Translations under genes and position numbers: made by a program
The notes under the pieces: generated by a model
Told to the model about the DNA's origin: nothing
What the model saw: only the letters and a program-made list of their open reading frames with translations
Database searches by the model: none
Assembly: GCA_001701225.1 (NCBI GenBank)
Contig: DAAQ01000030.1
Coordinates: 62,001 to 126,000 of the forward strand
Direction: 5' to 3'
DNA: 64,000 nt
Source of the DNA: Bacteroidales bacterium H5
GTDB taxonomy: Bacteria > Bacteroidota > Bacteroidia > Bacteroidales > Muribaculaceae
Shown here: one piece after another, positions 26,811 to 34,825 of the stretch
How the letters are laid out: each line of letters starts with the position of its first letter
How positions within the stretch are numbered: position 1 is the stretch's first letter

Positions 26811-29351
26811 ATGAGAAAATCAGCCATCATGCTTGTAGCGTGGCTATTAGGTCTTATGGCCTGTGCCGCCGACACTCCTACTGCCGCCGAAGCCTGGAAG
26901 ACAATCTATCCGGCTGTCGAGAAGCAGATCAAGGCCCCGCAGTTCCGCGACAAGGACTATCGCATCTTTGATTACGGGAAACCGTCAAAGACCGAGGGCT
27001 ATCTCTACACCGAGCTAATCAACAAGGTCATAGACCGCTGTTCCGCCGAGGGTGGCGGGCGCGTGGTGATACCTGCCGGAACATGGCTCACCGGCCCCAT
27101 CACGCTCAAGAGCAATGTGAACCTTCATCTTGAAGAGGGAGCCACACTGCTCTTCACCTCAGACCTCAAGGAATACCCCCTTGTCTACACCCGCTGGGAA
27201 GGTATGGACTGCTACAACTATCAGCCCATGATATATGCCTACGGCCAGAAGAACATCGCCGTGACAGGCAAGGGCACTGTAGACGGCGGTGGCGAGAATG
27301 CCAACTGGTGGCGCATGTGCGGTGCCGTGAAATATGGCTATGAGTTCGACAAGGGCATAATCTCGCAACGCATAGGGCGTCCCATCCTCATGGAGTGGAA
27401 CGAGAAGGGTGTCCCCGTCGAGCAGCGCAAGATGGGCGACGGATACGGCATGCGCGTGCAGCTGCTCAACCCCGTCAAGTGCAAGAATGTGCTCATCGAG
27501 GATGTGACCCTGCTCCGCTCGCCGTTCTGGGTGATACACCCCCTGTTCTGCGAGAACCTGACAGTGCGTGGAGTGCACATACAGAACGACGGCCCCAACG
27601 GCGACGGCTGTGACCCCGAGTCGTGCAAGAACGTGCTCATCGAGAACTGCTTTTTCGACACGGGCGACGACTGCATCGCCATCAAGAGTGGCCGCAACCG
27701 CGACGGACGCACCGCCGGAATCGCTACCGAGAATGTCATCGTGCGCAACTGCCGCATGAAGAACGGCCACGGAGGCGTTGTCGTAGGCTCGGAAATCTCC
27801 GGCGGATTCAAGAATCTTTTTGTCGAGAACTGCGTGATGGACTCACCCGACCTCGATCGCGTGATACGCATCAAGACAAACTCGTGCCGCGGCGGTGTCA
27901 TCGAGGACATCTTCGTGCGCAACGTCGAGGTGGGCCAGTGCAACGAGGCCGTGCTCAAGATTAACCTCGTCTACGAGCAGAAAGAGATATGCCAGCGCGA
28001 TTTCCCCCCCACGGTGCGCAACGTATTCCTCGAGAACGTGACTTGCAAGGAATCGAAATATGGAGTCAAGATAGAGGGATTCGAAGACCTCTGCAACATC
28101 TATAACGTCGAGGTCAAGAACTGCGACTGGACCGGCGTGGCCACGGGCAGCAACTCGATCAAGGGACAGACCCGCGACATCCGCTTCGAGAACCTCAACA
28201 TCAACGGAAAACCCGCCATCGAGACCCAGCCGATGTCAATGCGCATGAGCCTCTCCGAACTCAAGCGCTGGCCCGAGAGCTGGCAGGCCGACCACAGCCG
28301 CCGCCCCAAGTGGAGCTATTCGGTAGGCGTCGAGATGGACGCGCTCATGGCCGTAGCCCGCAAGACAGGCCACAAGCCCATGCAGGACTATGTGATGTCT
28401 TATATCGACACACTCGTGACACCTGCGGGCGAGATACTTACCTACAAGAAAGAAGACTACAAGCTGGACGACGTAAAGAACGGCATGCTGCTGCTCGAGG
28501 CACACTCGGTCACCTCCGACCCGCGTCTGCTCACAGCCGCCTCGACCCTCTATGACCAGCTCACCACCCAGCCCAAGACCAAGGAGGGAGGCTACTGGCA
28601 CAAGCGCATCTATCCCCACCAGATGTGGCTTGACGGCCTCTACATGTCGTCGCCCTTCCTCACCGCCTATGCCAACAGCCAGCTCACAGGCAAGGCTCAG
28701 AAAAAGGCATACGACGAGGTTGCCCGTCAGTTCCTCACGGTGGCCAAGCATACCTACGACCCCGCCACAGGACTCTATCGCCATGCGTGGGACGAGAAGA
28801 AGGCACAGTTCTGGGCCGACAACAAGACAGGCCAGTCAGCACATTGCTGGGGCCGCGCACAAGGCTGGTTCTTCTGGGCGCTTACCGATGTGCTCGAGCA
28901 GTTCCCCGAGAACCATCCCAAACGTCCCGAGCTCGTCAAGCTGCTCGGCTCGATAGCCGACGGCATCATCAAGCATCAGGACGCCGAGAGCGGCGTATGG
29001 TATCAGGTAGTCGACGAGAGCGGCCGCGAGGGCAACTATCTCGAGTCTACGGCATCGGCCATGTACTGCTACAACCTGCTGCGCGCCGTCCGCCTCGGCC
29101 TGCTCCCCGAGAGCTACCGCGAAGCCGGTATCAAGGCATATAACGGCATACTTGACAAGTTCATCGTCACAGCCGAGGACGGCACCGTGTCGCTGACCGA
29201 GTGCTGTGCCGTGGCAGGTCTGGGCGGAGGCTCGTCGCAGCGCCGCAACGGCTCGTTCGAATATTACATCTCAGAGCCCAAGCGCGACAACGACGCCAAG
29301 GGCGTAGGCCCCTTCATCCTCGCCTCCCTCGAGATGGAACAGATGAAATGA
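26811..29351 (+). CDS. GH28-GH105 fusion: polygalacturonase plus unsaturated galacturonyl hydrolase
   Basis: An 846-aa exported enzyme with signal peptide (1-20). Residues ~40-470 are a GH28 right-handed beta-helix with all four family motifs: NGDGCD (~262), TGDDCIAIKSG (~285), GHGG (~319) and RIKT (~352). Residues ~500-846 are a GH105 (alpha/alpha)6 barrel (MWLDGLYMSSPFLTAYA, HCWGRAQGWFFWAL). GH28 cuts the pectin backbone; GH105 removes the unsaturated uronic residue left by lyases such as the divergent PL10. The two activities are usually on separate proteins, so this chain couples hydrolase and lyase-product routes. It has its own -7 box. Confidence 0.92.
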   Translation: MRKSAIMLVAWLLGLMACAADTPTAAEAWKTIYPAVEKQIKAPQFRDKDYRIFDYGKPSKTEGYLYTELINKVIDRCSAEGGGRVVIPAGTWLTGPITLKSNVNLHLEEGATLLFTSDLKEYPLVYTRWEGMDCYNYQPMIYAYGQKNIAVTGKGTVDGGGENANWWRMCGAVKYGYEFDKGIISQRIGRPILMEWNEKGVPVEQRKMGDGYGMRVQLLNPVKCKNVLIEDVTLLRSPFWVIHPLFCENLTVRGVHIQNDGPNGDGCDPESCKNVLIENCFFDTGDDCIAIKSGRNRDGRTAGIATENVIVRNCRMKNGHGGVVVGSEISGGFKNLFVENCVMDSPDLDRVIRIKTNSCRGGVIEDIFVRNVEVGQCNEAVLKINLVYEQKEICQRDFPPTVRNVFLENVTCKESKYGVKIEGFEDLCNIYNVEVKNCDWTGVATGSNSIKGQTRDIRFENLNINGKPAIETQPMSMRMSLSELKRWPESWQADHSRRPKWSYSVGVEMDALMAVARKTGHKPMQDYVMSYIDTLVTPAGEILTYKKEDYKLDDVKNGMLLLEAHSVTSDPRLLTAASTLYDQLTTQPKTKEGGYWHKRIYPHQMWLDGLYMSSPFLTAYANSQLTGKAQKKAYDEVARQFLTVAKHTYDPATGLYRHAWDEKKAQFWADNKTGQSAHCWGRAQGWFFWALTDVLEQFPENHPKRPELVKLLGSIADGIIKHQDAESGVWYQVVDESGREGNYLESTASAMYCYNLLRAVRLGLLPESYREAGIKAYNGILDKFIVTAEDGTVSLTECCAVAGLGGGSSQRRNGSFEYYISEPKRDNDAKGVGPFILASLEMEQMK

Positions 29352-29358
29352 GGTTATA

Positions 29359-29443
29359 GGGTTATGAGGTCATAGGGTTATAAGTCTTATAATTTTTATA
29401 AATCTTATATAATTTATAGACCAAACCCATAACCCCATAACCC
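29359..29443. repeat. Degenerate GGGTTAT repeat forming an imperfect hairpin
   Basis: Left arm 29359-29379 (GGGTTATGAGGT...) pairs imperfectly with the right arm 29424-29443 (reverse complement of GGGTTATGGGGT...), around an AT-only core of TATAA-rich units. It lies between convergent genes and may act as a two-way terminator. Similar 9-nt periodic text is at 46584-46629. Confidence 0.6.
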
Positions 29444-29446
29444 TTC

Positions 29447-29495
29447 CTATTCGCTTGCGGGGATGCCTCAATAATGCATCACCGCAAGCGAATAG
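29447..29495 (-). terminator. Strong hairpin spanning the PP2C stop codon
   Basis: Perfect 14-bp arms (29447-29460 and 29482-29495) extended by GATGC/GCATC after one mismatch. The right arm lies in the last codons of the PP2C gene. No T-run follows, so it may protect the 3' end of the mRNA rather than terminate. Confidence 0.6.
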
Positions 29496-30280
29496 TCGTC
29501 AAGAGCTATAAGCCCTTTGTCGTATAAAGACATTATCCATCTTCCGTAGCCGTTTTTGTCATAGACATTCTTGCGAATCTTCGCAATCACCGATTTCTCA
29601 AATACGGCAGAGGGCATACACATACATTCCTTCACTATATTGCCGTTCTTTGAACTCGATTTTATCGCACGGTCCAGTTCATCGGCAAACCTTTCTTTAG
29701 CAGACATCTCATACATCATCATGATGTAGTGTGCCAATGCGTCACTGGCCACAAATACCGTCATCCCCTTCTTCAGCTCGAAGCAGCCACACCTGAATCC
29801 CTCCGGGTCAAGCTCATCCTTGCAGTTTATCAGGTATGGCGGACGGTCGAAATCCTTGAGCTCCGAAAAAGAGAAATAAAGCCCCTTTGTCGCCCGGTCA
29901 TATATGAACACCACACTGTCACCATAAGTCATCCACCTACACACCCCGTCCGCCCCTCTCCAGACGGCTGCAAGCGTTGCGAAAGAACCCTCGTCATAGA
30001 ACTTGTCAAGAGCCATTCCGCCGATTCGCTTTGCCCATACCTCGGCCTGATTGTAATATCTTTCCCAGATTCCGCCAATCCAGCCGTCAAGTTCCCCGGC
30101 AGAGCCGATTGGTGTCTCAGGCAGATTCTTGAGCAGATATGCCGACCATCGGTCTGCAAACAGACCTCCGCCCCCTGCGCCGTCCGAGACCGCAATCATA
30201 TTCTTCCGGGCCACGACCGCATCCTCGTTTACGGCATTGCGTTCAGGCTTACCGAGTGTTACACACCTTGTCTTTCTCAT
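29468..30280 (-). CDS. PP2C-family protein phosphatase
   Basis: Predicted metal-dependent Ser/Thr phosphatase (270 aa, cytoplasmic, no signal). Motifs in order: VNED (Asp20), AVSDGAGGGG (Asp33), GSFATLAAVWR, YGDSVVFIYD, VASDAL and the C-terminal LDDYSLAVM (Asp261/Asp262), so the metal-binding acids are present. It resembles the YegK-type phosphatase of TerY-P triads. Last gene of the four-gene operon; its start overlaps the DarT-vWA stop by 4 nt. It probably reverses phosphorylation by the operon's kinase. Confidence 0.87.
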   Translation of the reverse strand: MRKTRCVTLGKPERNAVNEDAVVARKNMIAVSDGAGGGGLFADRWSAYLLKNLPETPIGSAGELDGWIGGIWERYYNQAEVWAKRIGGMALDKFYDEGSFATLAAVWRGADGVCRWMTYGDSVVFIYDRATKGLYFSFSELKDFDRPPYLINCKDELDPEGFRCGCFELKKGMTVFVASDALAHYIMMMYEMSAKERFADELDRAIKSSSKNGNIVKECMCMPSAVFEKSVIAKIRKNVYDKNGYGRWIMSLYDKGLIALDDYSLAVMHY

Positions 30281-31722
30281 CTCGCCTGACTTATGTTAGT
30301 CGGAGTTCCTATATCCATCAGCTTTATCAGTGTAGACATGTCTGCATTGACTGCCATTGCCGAATGTCTCACCGACGAGTCTATATCCTGCATCCTGCAT
30401 ATCTCCTCGTTATAACGCAGCGGCAACAGGCTTGACAAATCAAACAGATCGGACGCATAACCGTTACCGCCAAGCTCATCCTTGGATGTCGGGAATGTCT
30501 GCACCGACCCGCCATCGGCTGTTATATGTATGTTGAACAGCAGCACATTGCCATCGTTCGTGAACATCGACTTCAGTTCGTTGGCTCTCTGTTGCACCAT
30601 TTCTTTTGTCGCGCCGTTATACGCACCGTCCGTGATGTTTATGATTGTCGGAGGATAGCAGTCCTTGTCGTGATGCTCTTCCATCCACCTATCAAGCAGA
30701 CGTTTTGCATGGTCGAAAGCCTTGTGGAAATGTGTCCGTGAGCCGGTATGCCTTGCCTCTATCCACTGCACCTTCTCGACCTCCTTTACCACGGTTCCAC
30801 GACGGGTCTTCTTCTCTTCCCTCACCGTTATGCGCTTCAACGGATTGTCGCGCAGCTCCTCGGGTGAGACAAAATCACGACCAGCCAGGTCACCGTCCCA
30901 TGCGCTGTACGAATCCTCGCCATATCCTATCACGGCGATGTCAAAATAGTGCCTGACCTCATTCGCCTTGATACACCTCAGCACCAGCTCGTTTATCTGT
31001 CTGTTCACTATCCTCGCCACAGCCTCCGACATAGGCATAGTCTCTCCCAGCAGGTTAGTCTGTCGTGACATGCTCGCCGAATGATCCAACAGGAATATGA
31101 ATGCCGTAGGCGTTGACCTCGTTATCTGTGCCGTGTACGGTGTCTTGCTCTGTATCTGCCTGTCGACAGTGGGCAGTGCGATGCCGAAATTGCCGATATT
31201 CAATATCTTGTCGATGGAGATGAAATGCTTCACCAGAACCTCGGCCTGAAAGAATGGCTGTTCCTCGACCGCGAGGTCAAAATGCCGTCGCGCCTTTATC
31301 GCATTGAAATGTATCTTCTTGAAATCGTCAAACGTCCCGCCAACGTTCGCGCCGGTGCGTGTGGCGTTGCGGTCGGCAAATCTGGTCTCGCTGTCATAAA
31401 TGACCTCGGGGTCAATCTCCAGTATCACAGGGTTCGTTATGCGGCCTTCGTTCATAGCCACATACATCATAGGATGTTCGGTCGTAAAACTGAGCCTTAC
31501 ATAATGCTGCAGACTGTCCCTGCGGTCGAGGTCTCGTGACAACCCGCTGCCGCCGGGCTTGGCTATCGTTATGCCTCTCGACTCACAGTCGGCCCACGAG
31601 AACAGTCCTCCGTTGTCTATTATCGACTTCAGGTTGTCACGGTCTGTGAAATGATATAACTTTTTAATGCCATTGGCTTCTATGAGCCTTCTGAAGGACT
31701 CATGGTCATGTCTTCTTGCCAT
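30277..31722 (-). CDS. DarT-like ADP-ribosyltransferase fused to a vWA domain
   Basis: 481 aa, no signal or membrane segment. Residues ~15-185 match the DarT (DUF4433) fold: KLYHFTDRDNLKSIIDNGGL (His24, Asn30), VRLSFTTEHPMMYV (76-88) and AEVLVKHFISIDKI, whose Glu161 sits where DarT has its catalytic glutamate. Residues ~203-435 form a vWA domain with an apparently intact metal site: DHSAS (213-217), GSRT (Thr330) and ITDGAY (Asp365). DarT enzymes put ADP-ribose from NAD on DNA bases and are toxins; vWA domains mediate regulated protein binding. It follows the NADAR gene by 14 nt and overlaps the PP2C gene. Fusion of these two domains is not known to me. Substrate (DNA, RNA or protein) unproven. 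Confidence 0.82.
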   Translation of the reverse strand: MARRHDHESFRRLIEANGIKKLYHFTDRDNLKSIIDNGGLFSWADCESRGITIAKPGGSGLSRDLDRRDSLQHYVRLSFTTEHPMMYVAMNEGRITNPVILEIDPEVIYDSETRFADRNATRTGANVGGTFDDFKKIHFNAIKARRHFDLAVEEQPFFQAEVLVKHFISIDKILNIGNFGIALPTVDRQIQSKTPYTAQITRSTPTAFIFLLDHSASMSRQTNLLGETMPMSEAVARIVNRQINELVLRCIKANEVRHYFDIAVIGYGEDSYSAWDGDLAGRDFVSPEELRDNPLKRITVREEKKTRRGTVVKEVEKVQWIEARHTGSRTHFHKAFDHAKRLLDRWMEEHHDKDCYPPTIINITDGAYNGATKEMVQQRANELKSMFTNDGNVLLFNIHITADGGSVQTFPTSKDELGGNGYASDLFDLSSLLPLRYNEEICRMQDIDSSVRHSAMAVNADMSTLIKLMDIGTPTNISQAR

Positions 31723-31736
31723 ATAATTCAGATTTT

Positions 31737-32327
31737 TTATAAAAACGGTAATGTCGGTTCCTGGTTCTCTTCCCTGTCGCCGTATGGATAAAGGCCCTCA
31801 ACGTATGCCTTTATCAGGTATGCGTGCGATAGCGGCTTTACGGGACTGTCCACGTCACAGCAGGTATTATAGTCAAGCAGCACTATTGTCCGCTCCTTGG
31901 ATGCCCCCCTGAGACGGTCTATTATACTTGACACCCTGTTTTCGAGCATCCAACGGTATGTCGGTATATATATCTGCTGTTTAGCCTCGACATACCCCAA
32001 TATCTCGTCGCCATTCACGCCTTTTCTATGCCCTAAAACACGGCCATGGGTACGGACTGTCCTTTTCAGGTTTTTCATAGTGCCGTTTCTGAACATTGCG
32101 GCGTCTACGTCCTCACCTTCAAAGACTTTCAGGCCCTGCCACACACCTTCCACACACTCTGCAGTAACACCGCCGCTGAATGGCACCGGAATCCCACCGT
32201 GCGGATAGAACGGGCTCAGTTTCACAAGTCCGTCCCTGGCATTGCTCGTCACATCCGCAACAACCGCACCCGGATATTTCTTGAGTATATTCTCTATCTT
32301 CTTTCGTTTTGACTCTATAACTATCAT
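31737..32327 (-). CDS. NADAR-superfamily protein, candidate ADP-ribose-removing antitoxin
   Basis: 196 aa. The stretch KLSPFYPHGGIPV (36-48) followed by CVEGVWQGLKVF (58-69) mirrors the NADAR/YbiA signature LSNFYP...xVEHYYQAxKF. The key Glu60, Gln64 and Lys67 are kept, with later Trp126 and Asp152. NADAR proteins are N-glycosidases; some remove ADP-ribose from guanine and accompany DarT-like toxins, which is the arrangement here (DarT-vWA 14 nt downstream). It could alternatively belong to a separate domain-of-unknown-function family. One nucleotide separates it from the kinase stop, so strong coupling is likely. Confidence 0.68.
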   Translation of the reverse strand: MIVIESKRKKIENILKKYPGAVVADVTSNARDGLVKLSPFYPHGGIPVPFSGGVTAECVEGVWQGLKVFEGEDVDAAMFRNGTMKNLKRTVRTHGRVLGHRKGVNGDEILGYVEAKQQIYIPTYRWMLENRVSSIIDRLRGASKERTIVLLDYNTCCDVDSPVKPLSHAYLIKAYVEGLYPYGDREENQEPTLPFL

Positions 32328-32328
32328 A

Positions 32329-34743
32329 TTATCTTACGACTATCTTACAATCAGATGGTACACCTTCAAATTTCACATTCTCTAAAGATTTAGGTACCTC
32401 TATTCTTTGCATGGAGAAACAAAAACGAAAAACGCCATTACCAATTTTGGAGACCGAATCAGGTAAAACTATGCTTTGCAACGAATTACATCCCTCAAAA
32501 GCAGCATTATCAATTTTAGTCACCGAATCAGGTAGCACTATGCTTCGCAAGGATCTACAGAGTCCGAATGCAGACTCCCCTATTTCTTTTACCGAATCAG
32601 GTATTTCTATTCTCTCATCCGTATTCAAACAAGTTAGCAGTCGTCCGTTATCGTCAATTAACAGTCCTTTTAAGAGCTTAAACTTACTCCTCTCTGGAAC
32701 TATTAATTGCAACTGCTTACAGTGGTAAAAAGGATTTTCCCCAATTGAGATTAAAGATTCCGGTAAGTTCACGCTTTGCAAGGAACTACACTCTATGAAA
32801 GCATAATTCCCAATTTTAGCCAAGGAATCAGGGAGCACTATACTTCGCAAGGCCCTACAATATCCGAAAGCTTTATCTCCAATTTCATTCACCGAATCGG
32901 GTAGCACGATGCTTTGCAAGGATCCACACGACATAAAAGCTTCCTCACCAATTTTAGCGACCGAATCATGCAGCAATATGTTTTGCAATGAGTCACATTC
33001 ATTAAAAGCCATATCTCCAATTTCGGTAACCGATTCAGGGAGCTGTATATCCTTATCATTATTCAAACAAGATACTAAGCGACCAACATCAATTAATAGA
33101 CTATTTATGAGCTCAAACTTACTCCCCTGAGGAACTCTTAACTGCAACTGCCTACAACCTATAAAAGGATTTCTGCCCAGAGTAATTAAGGATAATGGTA
33201 GGTTAATACTTCGCAAGGCCCTACAATGTAGGAAAGCTCCATCTCCAATTTCAATCACCGAATCGGGTAGCACGATGCTTTGCAAGGACTCACAACAACC
33301 AAAAGCTTCATCTCCAATTTTAATCACCGAATCGGATAGCAATATGTTTTGCAATGAGTCACATCCATAAAAAGCCCTATCTCCAATTTCGGTAACCGAT
33401 TCAGGGAGCTGTATATCCTTATCATTATTCAAACAAGATACTAAACGACCGGCATCAATTAACAGACTATTTATGAGCTCAAACTTACTCCCTTGAGGAA
33501 TTCTTAACTGCAACTGACTACAACCTTCAAAAGGATTGCTACCCAGGGTAATTAAGGATAATGGTAGGTTAATACTTTGCAAGGACTGACAATATACGAA
33601 AGCCTCATCTCCAATCTCAGTCACCGAATCAGGCAGAACGATGCTCTGTAAAGAACTACAACAACCAAAAGCCTCATTGCATATAACTCTCGTCCCCCTT
33701 TTAACATTATATTCTGTTATTCCTTTATTACATTTCAGCAACCTTTTCCCATCCTTGCTATAAATCACACCATATTCATCTTCTATACCATTTTTCAGGT
33801 CTTCATCAGTCCTTACTGTGCTCAGATTCTCTTCCTTTTTGAGTTTGGCGGTCATGAACAATCTGAACGAGACCAAATCAAGGCTATTCTTTGCCAATGC
33901 AATATGGAATGTGCCCAATAGCAATGATAATTCGGAGTCGGTTGATAGCGCCTGAATCTTGGCCATAGTCTCAGACTTGGCAATATCCCTGAAATCAGCC
34001 TCGTTAAGCAAAAGAGTATATTTTTCGTTACGTTTCAACCCGGGATTAAGGGCTATCGCCTTGAGCGACATGGCAATCAGCGCTATGGGGAAATCGTCAA
34101 TCTGCTCGTTGAAATCATCGCTGCTCCTCAACGGGTGCCGATAGTCGGGACTACCTGTCTCACGGGCCTTCTCACCCTTCATGGCCGGTACATACATGCC
34201 GTCATAGTCGACAAGCACGAGCGAACCATCATGCCTTACAAGGATATTGTCGGGTTTGAGGTCTCCATGCGCGAAAGGCTGCGCCATCAGCCATGCGGCC
34301 ATGCGGTTGAACCGATAGCTGAGCATGGCCAATGAATACACGTCACTGAGATTGCGTTTGATGTACCTGTCAAGGGTCTCCCCCTCGACCCACTCCATCA
34401 CCACGACAGGAAATTCCTCAGTGTCGCAATGCGCTGAATCGACAAACAGCTCATCTTCGAGATAGCGCAATGGCAGAATATATGACGAGGAAACGGAGTC
34501 CAACTCATCGGCAATCTTACGGTAGCCCTCATCACGCCCCTTCTGGTCTTTGATAAAACATTTCACGGCATAAAATGTCCCATCACGGCTGTCTCTCATC
34601 TTGAACACAACCGCAAAATTACCGCTCGACATCACGGGATCTCCGCGACCGTCAAGCACCGGGCGCAGTGACGACAGTTCGTTGAAATTATCCTCTGCCG
34701 CGAGGATGGCCTCTCTGTATTCAGATATCAAGGGGTATTCCAT
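32329..34743 (-). CDS. Ser/Thr protein kinase fused to BspA-type leucine-rich repeats
   Basis: 804 aa. N-terminal kinase (~25-270): glycine loop SSGNFAVVFKM, Lys61 (YAVKCF), catalytic loop HGDLKPDNILV (Asp161, Asn166) and DYDGMYVP (Asp179) in place of DFG. The HGD and DYDG variants recall kinases of TerY-P triads. Residues ~340-804 are at least 17 LRR_5 units (e.g. SLQSIVLPDSVTEIGDEAF). DNA of the repeat part is visibly AT-richer than the kinase part and contains a 366-bp in-frame duplication. No signal peptide, so the LRRs face the cytoplasm, unlike secreted BspA proteins; they may be a sensor. First gene of the operon, with its own -7 box. Confidence 0.86.
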   Translation of the reverse strand: MEYPLISEYREAILAAEDNFNELSSLRPVLDGRGDPVMSSGNFAVVFKMRDSRDGTFYAVKCFIKDQKGRDEGYRKIADELDSVSSSYILPLRYLEDELFVDSAHCDTEEFPVVVMEWVEGETLDRYIKRNLSDVYSLAMLSYRFNRMAAWLMAQPFAHGDLKPDNILVRHDGSLVLVDYDGMYVPAMKGEKARETGSPDYRHPLRSSDDFNEQIDDFPIALIAMSLKAIALNPGLKRNEKYTLLLNEADFRDIAKSETMAKIQALSTDSELSLLLGTFHIALAKNSLDLVSFRLFMTAKLKKEENLSTVRTDEDLKNGIEDEYGVIYSKDGKRLLKCNKGITEYNVKRGTRVICNEAFGCCSSLQSIVLPDSVTEIGDEAFVYCQSLQSINLPLSLITLGSNPFEGCSQLQLRIPQGSKFELINSLLIDAGRLVSCLNNDKDIQLPESVTEIGDRAFYGCDSLQNILLSDSVIKIGDEAFGCCESLQSIVLPDSVIEIGDGAFLHCRALRSINLPLSLITLGRNPFIGCRQLQLRVPQGSKFELINSLLIDVGRLVSCLNNDKDIQLPESVTEIGDMAFNECDSLQNILLHDSVAKIGEEAFMSCGSLQSIVLPDSVNEIGDKAFGYCRALRSIVLPDSLAKIGNYAFIECSSLQSVNLPESLISIGENPFYHCKQLQLIVPERSKFKLLKGLLIDDNGRLLTCLNTDERIEIPDSVKEIGESAFGLCRSLRSIVLPDSVTKIDNAAFEGCNSLQSIVLPDSVSKIGNGVFRFCFSMQRIEVPKSLENVKFEGVPSDCKIVVR
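33031..33490. repeat. 366-bp direct duplication within the LRR coding region
   Basis: The text beginning CGATTCAGGGAGCTGTATAT at 33031 recurs at 33397, offset 366 nt (122 codons), and near-identity continues for about 100 bp. It encodes the repeated block ...GRLVSCLNNDKDIQLPESV.... Its length is a multiple of three, so gain or loss keeps the frame. Confidence 0.85.
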
Positions 34744-34775
34744 AGCTCAAATCATAACAGCTCCATAGCATAATG

Positions 34776-34783
34776 CAAATGTA
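34776..34783 (-). promoter_or_regulatory. -7 promoter box of the kinase/NADAR/DarT/PP2C operon
   Basis: Minus-strand TACATTTG, 32 nt before the kinase ATG. No other -7 box is seen inside the operon. Confidence 0.65.
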
Positions 34784-34825
34784 ACTATTTTTTCGCAACA
34801 ATATCTCCATTCCTCAAAAAAGATT

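Noticed and set aside
32400..33700. Regularly spaced similar DNA units considered as a CRISPR array
   Set aside because: The units are in-frame leucine-rich repeats of the kinase gene; spacers are not unique and the frame is continuous.
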